Below are positions 1-6,290 of a DNA stretch of 13,856 bases, piece after piece. The first letter of the stretch is position 1. The number at the start of each line of letters is the position of its first letter. The notes beneath the pieces are model-generated. The model was not told the origin of the DNA. It ran no database searches and saw nothing but the letters and a program-made list of their open reading frames with translations. The stretch is from the NCBI GenBank assembly GCA_040901795.1, contig JBBDYH010000146.1:1-13856 (forward strand). Direction: 5' to 3'. This stretch comes from JBBDYH01 sp040901795 (GTDB taxonomy: Bacteria > Planctomycetota > Planctomycetia > Pirellulales > JALHPA01). Both the position numbers and the translations under genes were made by a program.

Positions 1-102
1 ACACCATCTCGCCGCGGAAGTGAATTGTTCAAGTTATTCTTTCGGGATCCCTTAGTGCCATTGGGCACAGCCCACCCTACAAAAACTACAAAGCCCCGCA
101 GC
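1..102. repeat. Intergenic palindromic repeat downstream of the SurA/PpiD-like gene
   Basis: Noncoding edge of the window, just past the stop codon of the minus-strand gene that ends at 103. Positions 55-68 form a small hairpin (GTGCC, loop, GGCAC), followed by CAGCCCACCCTAC at 68-80. The combination resembles a dispersed intergenic repeat I recall from planctomycete genomes. It could serve as the 3' end signal of the neighbouring gene, but there is no T-tract on the minus-strand side to make a classical Rho-independent terminator. Confidence 0.35.
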
Positions 103-2625
103 TCACTCGAACGCTGCATTCTGGATATCCGCCGTCCGATGCCAACGGACGCCGTACTCCGCAAAGAGAGATTCCATCCAATTTTCTTGGGCCTCGGCGA
201 AGGCGACGCCTCCGGCGGCGCGGTAGCGGTCGTAGTCCCTGATCCGCACCATAAACTCTTGCTCGAGCACGGTATCGGAGGGAGTAAAACTCACCGGCTG
301 AATGACGTAGACAATCGACTTGGGGTGATTGAACGCCACGCCGACTTCATCTGGCGCCAGATCGAATGTAGCCTCCATGAACTCCGCGCTAGGATTCAGG
401 ACACCGGCTATTTCGGGGTAATGAACCTGGGGTAGCTGCTGCATCATGTCCATCGGAACATTCGGCCGTGTCAGCCAGGAAAACGGACCGACCTCCGTAA
501 CCGGCAGGTCTTTGTCCTGCGCGAAGACCTCCTTCATGGGCTGCTTTGCCTGGCGGACGGTCTTGGCGTACTGCTCGGCCTGCCGCTTCGCGACGTCGCG
601 CGCCTGGATGCGCTTCCACGCTTCCAACACCTCCTGGCGAGCGTCGCTGAACTTCGGGACCTGCCCTTGTTTCTCCTCGATCTTCCACCACAGAAAGCGG
701 TTGCCCTCGAGGCTGTCGGATGTTCTGGGTCGATACAGGTTACCTTTTTCAAAAGCAACCGCCGACCACTCCGCGAAGGGGCGGCCCGGCGAACCCGCCG
801 AAAAATCGTATGACCTGGCGATGTCCAAATCAGGATTGTTGGCCGTGTCGATGCGCGAGATCAGCTCAGTCGTGAACAACTTCAGCTCGTATTTGTCCGC
901 CAGCGCTTGCAGATCGAGCGGCTTGGGTTTGGGTTCCTCGGGATTCTTGGCGACCTCTCGCTCCCAGCGCATTCGCAGCTTGGCGTAACGGTTCACTTCC
1001 GCACGCAGCTCGGTGAAGCGCTCCTCGACCAGTTTCTGCACGCGCTCGCGGGCCAAGGTCCGGCGAATTTCCTCCTCGACTTGCTCCAACGGGCGGTATT
1101 CGACCGGCTCAGGTTCAGGCGCGTCAGTCTTGGCGCCGTCGGACTTAGCGTCCTTCGTAGCGTCCGCTGCATCTGGCGCGGTTTCGTCTTTCGGCGCCTC
1201 CTTGGTGTCGCGTGCGGTGTCCGGCGCGCTGTCGTCTTTCGCGACATCCTTCTTGGTGTCGCCGGTCTTAGGCTCCGCAGAGGCTTTGTCTCGAGCCGCA
1301 TCGGGCGCCGGTTCGCGCTTCGCCTCGCTCTTGGGTTCGTCGTTGTCTGGTTGCTTGGGCGCGTCGCCTGACTGTCCCTTTTCGTCTTGAAAGTTCGCCA
1401 GGCGGAAAGGCGAGTGACGACTTAGGTGCGCCGATTTCTCGGCGCCCTTGGCGTCTTGATCCGATTTGGGAAGCGACTTCGCGTCGGCGGGAGCCGCGTC
1501 ATCGGTTGGCTTTGAGTCTTGATCTTCCTTGGTTGGTTCGTCCTTCACTTTGTCTGCGGACTTTGCATCGCTGGTCTTTTCGACGTCGCTTCCTTGGGCG
1601 GCGCTCTCTTTACCTTTGGCATTGTCTTCCTTTACGCCATCTTTCTTAGCGTCCTTCGTGGCGTCTTCCGGAGCGGCATCGTCTTTGGCGTCCTCTTTTT
1701 CGGCGCCCTCGTCGATCGGTGTGAGCTTCGACTTGCGGAACTTTGCATCCTTGTTTTTCTCGTAATACTCGCGAACCTCGTCTTCGGTGACGTTCTTCAT
1801 TTCGGCCGTCACCAGCTCCTCATTGTCCGACTTGAAAAACTCAAAGCGCGCCCGATACGGCTGGCGAAAACCCGGCTCCGGCGAGTTCGGCGCCGGGAAC
1901 CGATCCTTGTAATCGTTAAAGAGTTTCTGAAGTTGTTCGTCGCTGGGCTTCCCAACCTCCTCGGTGAACTCGGCGACGGGCACCGGGAGCACTTGCACGG
2001 TGGCCTTTCGCTCTAATCGGCGAAAGTGGTCCCACCGCTGCGCCGGCGTATCGAGCGGGGGCACGGCGTCTTGTCCTTCGGCGCCCAAGCCGTCAAGAAA
2101 CAGCATGGCCACATGCCGCGCGAGCAATTCCTCGCGCAACGCGTCGAAGATCTGTTTCGCCGTGATGCGCTGCCGGCCTTCAATCCCCACATTGCCGATG
2201 ATCCGCTCGAGTTCGGCGGGCGGCACGCGATTGTTCGTCAACTGAGCCAGCACGCGATTGACGAGGTCGTCGCCAATCACCAGCCCCAGCTCGCGTCCGC
2301 GGCGCGCGAGCACCATCGAGCGGACCACCGAATCTTCGGTCTCCAGGAAGACGGTTTCATTTTGGTTGACGGGAAAGCCCGCAGCGACACGCGCACTCCG
2401 CAGAAAATGATTCAGAATCCTCCGCATGACGATGCGGTCGGCCATTTCGCCCTCGGTGATATCGCCATACTTCCACGAGACGACGGTTGGGTTCTCATAA
2501 GCCTGCACCGGCCCCGGCGATTGGACGCAGGTGCCGAGGAAGACGAACGCGATCATGGCCAGAATCCCGGTGACCGCCAAAAGGACCTTCTGGTTCCGAC
2601 GAAAAACGGTAAATGGACTAGCCAT
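103..2625 (-). CDS. Membrane-anchored SurA/PpiD-like chaperone (peptidyl-prolyl isomerase family) with large acidic/Lys insert
   Basis: An 840-residue protein, probably an inner-membrane-anchored periplasmic folding factor of the SurA/PpiD type. The cytoplasmic N-terminus (MASPFTVFRRNQK) is followed by one membrane segment at about residues 13-32, as in PpiD. Residues about 40-300 are helical and SurA_N-like, ending in the family-style TEDEVREYYEKNKD. A low-complexity stretch rich in Lys, Asp, Ala, Glu and Pro fills about 300-508. The fold resumes at YRPLEQVEEEIRRTL, typical of the end of this domain, and continues into a region ending with KFSDARQEVLEAWK. I see no clear parvulin active-site motifs, so isomerase activity is doubtful and a chaperone or scaffold role is possible. 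The start is ATG at 2625, preceded by a strong AAGGAAGG ribosome site. It is divergent from topA and appears monocistronic. The gene call is firm; the family is inferred from architecture. Confidence 0.72.
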   Translation of the reverse strand: MASPFTVFRRNQKVLLAVTGILAMIAFVFLGTCVQSPGPVQAYENPTVVSWKYGDITEGEMADRIVMRRILNHFLRSARVAAGFPVNQNETVFLETEDSVVRSMVLARRGRELGLVIGDDLVNRVLAQLTNNRVPPAELERIIGNVGIEGRQRITAKQIFDALREELLARHVAMLFLDGLGAEGQDAVPPLDTPAQRWDHFRRLERKATVQVLPVPVAEFTEEVGKPSDEQLQKLFNDYKDRFPAPNSPEPGFRQPYRARFEFFKSDNEELVTAEMKNVTEDEVREYYEKNKDAKFRKSKLTPIDEGAEKEDAKDDAAPEDATKDAKKDGVKEDNAKGKESAAQGSDVEKTSDAKSADKVKDEPTKEDQDSKPTDDAAPADAKSLPKSDQDAKGAEKSAHLSRHSPFRLANFQDEKGQSGDAPKQPDNDEPKSEAKREPAPDAARDKASAEPKTGDTKKDVAKDDSAPDTARDTKEAPKDETAPDAADATKDAKSDGAKTDAPEPEPVEYRPLEQVEEEIRRTLARERVQKLVEERFTELRAEVNRYAKLRMRWEREVAKNPEEPKPKPLDLQALADKYELKLFTTELISRIDTANNPDLDIARSYDFSAGSPGRPFAEWSAVAFEKGNLYRPRTSDSLEGNRFLWWKIEEKQGQVPKFSDARQEVLEAWKRIQARDVAKRQAEQYAKTVRQAKQPMKEVFAQDKDLPVTEVGPFSWLTRPNVPMDMMQQLPQVHYPEIAGVLNPSAEFMEATFDLAPDEVGVAFNHPKSIVYVIQPVSFTPSDTVLEQEFMVRIRDYDRYRAAGGVAFAEAQENWMESLFAEYGVRWHRTADIQNAAFE
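1102..1728 (-). repeat. Low-complexity coding tract with imperfect internal repeats
   Basis: This part of the SurA/PpiD-like gene encodes about residues 300-508, built from shuffled short units such as DATKDAK, APDAA, KDDAAPED and DTKEAPKD. At DNA level one 21-bp unit is present twice with a single mismatch, at 1144-1164 and 1645-1665. These lie 501 bp apart, exactly 167 codons, so the frame is kept. A non-acidic island (residues about 398-412, beginning SAHLSRHSPFR) interrupts the tract. The tract probably grew by in-frame duplication or slippage and should be an unstructured linker. Confidence 0.8.
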
Positions 2626-2844
2626 GCGCCTTCCTTAAATAGATAAAAAACGCCCCGGCCACATTAAACCGGCTTGACAGACCCCAGCGGACGGCGGTAT
2701 CCGAGTATAGCGAGCCGAAACAGCGGCCAATGATGCGTGATTGTAAGGCCCCTCGACGTTAGATTCAACCCTGATTGGACTTACGCTCGATCGGTGGCCG
2801 CCGTGGGCGGCGGTGTCGAAGAATTCCGGTGGTGGGCCCAGTCT

Positions 2845-2904
2845 CGTGGGACGGACATTCCTGTCTGCCAAACCGGGTGGCAGACAAGAATGTCTGTCCC
2901 CACG
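2845..2904. repeat. Long imperfect inverted repeat (hairpin), intergenic
   Basis: The left arm 2845-2869 (starting CGTGGGACGGACATTCCTG) and the right arm 2879-2904 are reverse complements apart from two substitutions and one extra base. They are separated by a 9-nt loop (2870-2878). The core reads like GGGACAGACATTC followed by TGTCTGCC, a palindromic repeat I recall from planctomycete intergenic DNA. There is no T-run after it, so it is probably a mobile palindromic repeat and not a terminator. Confidence 0.8.
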
Positions 2905-3020
2905 CGGCGCGCCGTTCGTAGCACAAAGGGGGCAGACACAATCGTCAGGTTCGATAATGGCGGTTGAATAGGCCGGCCGGTCGCGACGACTGTTCCGGCG
3001 GCGCCGGCGACTTCGCGGCA

Positions 3021-3051
3021 TTTACAGTCCACGGCCGCCAGCGGCGATACT
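3021..3051 (+). promoter_or_regulatory. Candidate sigma70-type promoter for topA
   Basis: TTTACA at 3021-3026 (5 of 6 to the -35 consensus) is followed after 19 bp by GATACT at 3046-3051 (4 of 6 to the -10). This lies about 50 nt upstream of the topA ATG. The spacing is longer than ideal, so this is only a candidate. Confidence 0.25.
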
Positions 3052-3102
3052 TAGTGGCGACCCTCACAACTTGCCTGACCAGCGAGCTTTTACGGATCAA
3101 GC

Positions 3103-5838
3103 ATGGCGAAAAAATCAGCAAAGTCGGGGAACGCTCTGGTAATCGTCGAGTCGCCAGCCAAAGCGCGGACCATTGGCAAGTACCTGGGCCGCGGCTATAC
3201 GGTCGAAGCCAGCATTGGCCACGTCCGCGATTTGCCGCAGGGGGCCAAGGAAATCCCCGCCGAGTACCGGGGTTCGGCATGGGCCCGGCTCGGCGTCAAC
3301 GTAGAAAAGGACTTCGACCCGCTCTACATCATCCCGCACGGCAAGACGGCCCAGGTAAAAAAGCTCAAGGGGTTGCTCAAGGACGCCAGCGAGTTATATC
3401 TGGCAACGGACGAGGATCGCGAAGGGGAAGCCATTAGCTGGCATCTCAACGAGATCCTCAAGCCAAAAGTACCAGTCCATCGCCTCGTGTTTCACGAGAT
3501 CACCAAGGAGGCCATCGACGAGGCGATTGCCAACCCGCGCCAGATCGACGACGCCTTGGTGCGGGCGCAGGAAACGCGGCGGATCGTCGATCGGCTGTAC
3601 GGCTATGAAGTCTCGCCGCTTCTGTGGCGAAAAGTACGGCCGAAACTCTCCGCGGGGCGCGTGCAGAGCGTGGCTGTGAGGCTGATAGTCGAGCGCGAGA
3701 AGGCGCGGATGGCGTTTGTCTCGGCGACGTATTGGGACTTGATCGCGCAGTTTGCCAAGCACGCGGCCGGGCAACAGTTTCAGGCGGAGCTGATCTCGGT
3801 CGATGGCCGTCCGATTCCCGCCGGCAAGGATTTTGACTCGGCGACCGGCAAGCTCAAGGATCTGAAGTTTCTCCAACTTGACGAGGCGGGCGCCCAGGCG
3901 CTGGTCGAACGCCTCCGTTCGGCGACGTTCCGTGTCGCCACCCTCGAGGACAAGCCGTACACATCGCGCCCGTATCCTCCGTTCACCACCAGCACGCTGC
4001 AACAGGAAGCCAATCGCAAGCTGGGCTTCACGGCGCGCCGCACGATGCAGGTCGCCCAAAGTCTGTACGAAAACGGTCACATCACCTACATGCGCACCGA
4101 CTCGACCAACCTGGCGAGCGTGGCGGTCGAAGCGGCCCGCGACCTGGTCGCGCGCGAGTACGGTAAGGAGTATCTGCCGGCGTCCCCGCGGACCTATCAA
4201 ACCAAGGTACGCAACGCTCAGGAGGCGCACGAAGCGATCCGGCCGGCCGGACATCCCTTTGAGCTTCCCGAGCAACTCCGCAACGAGCTCAGCCCGGACG
4301 AGTTCAAGCTCTTCAACCTGATTTGGAAGCGGACCATCGCCAGCCAAATGGCCGACGCCCGCGGCCACCGCATCATCATTACGATCGAAGCCGATGGCGT
4401 CGTCTTTCAGGTCAGCGGGAAAACGATCGAGTTCGCCGGCTACCTGCGGGCGTATGTCGAAGGGTCCGACGATCCGGAAGGCGATCTGGCCGATCAGGAG
4501 ACGGTGCTGCCGCAAGTGAGCGTCGGCGAGCAGCTCGATTGCAAGAACTTGGAGCCCAAAATCCATACCACGCAGCCGCCGGCCCGGTTCAGCGAAGCGG
4601 CCCTCACGCGTGCCCTGGAAGAGATGGGCATCGGCCGGCCGAGCACATACGCCTCGATCATCGACACGATCCTGGCCCGCGAATACGTATTCAAGCGCGG
4701 CAACGCGCTGGTGCCGACGTGGACCGCGTTCGCCGTTTCGCAGTTGCTCTCGTCGCACTTGCCGAAGCTGGTCGACTACCAGTTCACGGCGCAGATGGAA
4801 GAGGATCTCGACGCCATCAGCCGTGGCGAACGGGAAAACTTGCAGTATTTGCGCGAGTTTTACTTCGGCAACGGCCAGAGCGGACTCAAGCCGCACTTGG
4901 ACAGCAAGGTTGACGAAATCGACGCCCGCGACGTGAGCCGTATCCGCCTCGGTACGCCGGAGGGGCAGGAGGAGATCGTTGTCCGTGTAGGCCGCTACGG
5001 GCCGTTTCTCGAACAGGGTTCGCGGCGCGCCGCAATTCCCGACGGCACGGCCCCCGACGAGCTGACGATCGAGAAGTGTCTGGAGCTGCTCGGCCAGGCG
5101 CAGCAGGCCGAAGAACCGTTGGGTTACGATCCGGAGTCGGGCAAGCCCGTGTTCTTGAAGGTCGGCCGCTTCGGGCCCTATGTGCAACGCGGCAGCGCCG
5201 ATGATGAGGAAAAGCCGCAGAACGCATCGCTGCTCAAGGGCATGACGCCCGAGCAAGTCGATATGGAGACCGCGCTGAAACTCTTGTCCCTGCCACGCGA
5301 GGTGGGGACCAACCCGCAGAACGGGCAGTCAATTATCGCCCAAAATGGCCGCTTCGGGCCTTATATCAAGTGTGGCGAGGAGACGCGCTCGCTGCCGGGC
5401 GATGTTTCTCCAATCGACGTCACCTTAGAACAAGCGCTGCAAATCTTGGCGCAGCCCAAGGCGCAGCGGCGTGGGTTTGGCGTCAAACGCGAGCCGCTCA
5501 AAGTGTTCGAGCCGTCGCCGACGAATCCCGCCAAGATCGAGCTTTTGGATGGCCGGTATGGAATGTACGTCAGCGATGGGACGACGAACGCCTCGCTGCC
5601 GAAGAACATGACGCCCGACGAGTTGACGGTCGAACTCGCGTTGCGGCTGTTAGCCGATCGCGCGGCGGCCGGGCCGCCGAAGAAAAAGGCGCCACGACGC
5701 AGCAGCGGCCCACGCAAGGCGACCGCCGCTAAGGAAGCCGGTCCCAAGGCGCCGAAGGCCAAGGTGGCCGCAACGGCCAAAAAATCCGCCAAGAAGAAGC
5801 CGGGCGCAAGTAGGTCCCGCCTGCCGGGCGGGATCTAG
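3103..5838 (+). CDS. topA: DNA topoisomerase I (type IA)
   Basis: A 911-residue type IA topoisomerase, which relaxes negatively supercoiled DNA by a transient 5'-phosphotyrosine break. The Toprim domain is at about residues 10-130, with E16 in VESPAKA and the acidic triad D103, D105, E107 in ATDEDREGEA. The active-site tyrosine is Y329 in ITYMRTDST. HEAIRP (375-380) and GIGRPSTYA (509-517) are conserved core motifs. In place of C4 zinc fingers the C-terminus carries four repeats centred on GRYGPF or GRFGPY-like motifs (about 630, 688, 749 and 818), then a Lys/Ala/Pro-rich basic tail from about 855. Only three cysteines occur (480, 659, 757), too few and too scattered for zinc fingers. The ATG at 3103 has a weak GGA (3094-3096) upstream. 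Typical length and complete; identification is certain. Confidence 0.98.
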   Translation: MAKKSAKSGNALVIVESPAKARTIGKYLGRGYTVEASIGHVRDLPQGAKEIPAEYRGSAWARLGVNVEKDFDPLYIIPHGKTAQVKKLKGLLKDASELYLATDEDREGEAISWHLNEILKPKVPVHRLVFHEITKEAIDEAIANPRQIDDALVRAQETRRIVDRLYGYEVSPLLWRKVRPKLSAGRVQSVAVRLIVEREKARMAFVSATYWDLIAQFAKHAAGQQFQAELISVDGRPIPAGKDFDSATGKLKDLKFLQLDEAGAQALVERLRSATFRVATLEDKPYTSRPYPPFTTSTLQQEANRKLGFTARRTMQVAQSLYENGHITYMRTDSTNLASVAVEAARDLVAREYGKEYLPASPRTYQTKVRNAQEAHEAIRPAGHPFELPEQLRNELSPDEFKLFNLIWKRTIASQMADARGHRIIITIEADGVVFQVSGKTIEFAGYLRAYVEGSDDPEGDLADQETVLPQVSVGEQLDCKNLEPKIHTTQPPARFSEAALTRALEEMGIGRPSTYASIIDTILAREYVFKRGNALVPTWTAFAVSQLLSSHLPKLVDYQFTAQMEEDLDAISRGERENLQYLREFYFGNGQSGLKPHLDSKVDEIDARDVSRIRLGTPEGQEEIVVRVGRYGPFLEQGSRRAAIPDGTAPDELTIEKCLELLGQAQQAEEPLGYDPESGKPVFLKVGRFGPYVQRGSADDEEKPQNASLLKGMTPEQVDMETALKLLSLPREVGTNPQNGQSIIAQNGRFGPYIKCGEETRSLPGDVSPIDVTLEQALQILAQPKAQRRGFGVKREPLKVFEPSPTNPAKIELLDGRYGMYVSDGTTNASLPKNMTPDELTVELALRLLADRAAAGPPKKKAPRRSSGPRKATAAKEAGPKAPKAKVAATAKKSAKKKPGASRSRLPGGI

Positions 5839-5842
5839 CCAT

Positions 5843-5869
5843 TGTAGCAGGCACACTCCGTGTGCCGTC
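5843..5869. repeat. Dispersed 27-bp palindromic repeat, copy 1
   Basis: This 27-bp unit has a perfect 7-bp stem (GGCACAC, loop TCC, GTGTGCC at 5850-5866). It recurs at 9394-9420 with one mismatch. It lies 5 bp past the topA stop, so it may fold at the end of the topA transcript, although no T-tract follows. A degraded relative (GGCCGCACTCCGTTTGC) lies near 5905-5921. Confidence 0.8.
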
Positions 5870-5926
5870 TCGCCGAAGGGAGGGCGTGAGGTCTGCATTG
5901 CAGCGGCCGCACTCCGTTTGCTTGAA

Positions 5927-5940
5927 GTCGCGCTCGCGAC
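5927..5940. repeat. Small GC-rich inverted repeat between convergent genes
   Basis: GTCGCG and CGCGAC (5927-5932 and 5935-5940) are perfect reverse complements two bases apart, in the 170-bp gap between the convergent topA and MoaD-like genes. It may help end transcription from either side, but it lacks a T-run and the loop is very tight. Confidence 0.3.
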
Positions 5941-6008
5941 GACGATCGTGTAGCCTACGATGCAAATCCTAGGACCCAATGCCACGCGGCAGAGGCGCGC
6001 GTGAACAC

Positions 6009-6290
6009 TCACCCGCCGCTGATGGCCGGAATGATCGAAATCTCCACGCCGTCCGCCACGGGCGTCGCCAGCCCGTCCGCCCAGCGCGCTGCCGTGTTTC
6101 CAACAAACACATTCACGTGCTCCCGGATTTCCCCTTGCTCCGTAAAAACGCGGTCTCGAATCACCGGGTATGCCGCAAACAGCGCTTCGAGAGCATCCCG
6201 CAGTGTGCCGCCCGATGTTTCAACCTCTACATGACCACGCCCGCCGGTCATGGACCTCAGTGGCCCTGGTATTCGAAAACTGACCATCAT
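6009..6290 (-). CDS. MoaD/ThiS-family ubiquitin-like protein
   Basis: A 93-residue beta-grasp protein ending in Gly-Gly (AISGG), the C-terminus that E1-like enzymes adenylate and then thiocarboxylate or conjugate. Family features are the N-terminal beta strand with IPGPLRSMTGGR, the helix LRDALEALFAAYP, the segment HVNVFVGNTAARW and the last strand GVEISIIPAISGG. It overlaps the upstream kinase-propeller gene by 4 bp: the TGA at 6289-6287 and the ATG at 6290-6288 share an ATGA. It is therefore probably translationally coupled. A second in-frame ATG follows immediately. No molybdopterin or thiamin genes and no MoeB/ThiF-like activator lie nearby, so a role as plain MoaD or ThiS is not supported. 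A sulfur carrier or protein modifier dedicated to the partner gene is the likelier reading. The family is confident; the function is unknown. Confidence 0.88.
   Translation of the reverse strand: MMVSFRIPGPLRSMTGGRGHVEVETSGGTLRDALEALFAAYPVIRDRVFTEQGEIREHVNVFVGNTAARWADGLATPVADGVEISIIPAISGG

Larger units (their letters stand above)
2626..3102. other. Divergent intergenic region between the SurA/PpiD-like gene and topA
   Basis: 477 bp without a convincing gene; the open frames here have no family-like sequence and no ribosome sites. It must carry promoters for both flanking genes. It contains a long imperfect inverted repeat (2845-2904) and a candidate topA promoter (3021-3051). A TTGACA at 2674-2679 has only a poor downstream -10. 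Confidence 0.6.

Noticed and set aside
2674..2703. TTGACA followed after 18 bp by TATCCG on the plus strand as a topA promoter
   Set aside because: The -10 matches only three of six consensus bases and lies about 400 bp from topA with a long inverted repeat between; the site near 3021-3051 is closer and better placed.
3394..5256. A 620-codon open frame on the minus strand
   Set aside because: It lies wholly within topA, whose motifs are unmistakable; long antisense frames are expected in GC-rich genes with strong codon bias.
5850..5866. Rho-independent terminator for topA
   Set aside because: The stem is good but no T-run follows, and the same unit recurs at 9401-9417, which fits a dispersed repeat better.
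6009..6290. Calling the ubiquitin-like gene moaD or thiS
   Set aside because: No molybdopterin or thiamin genes are nearby, and coupling to a kinase-propeller gene points to a different role.
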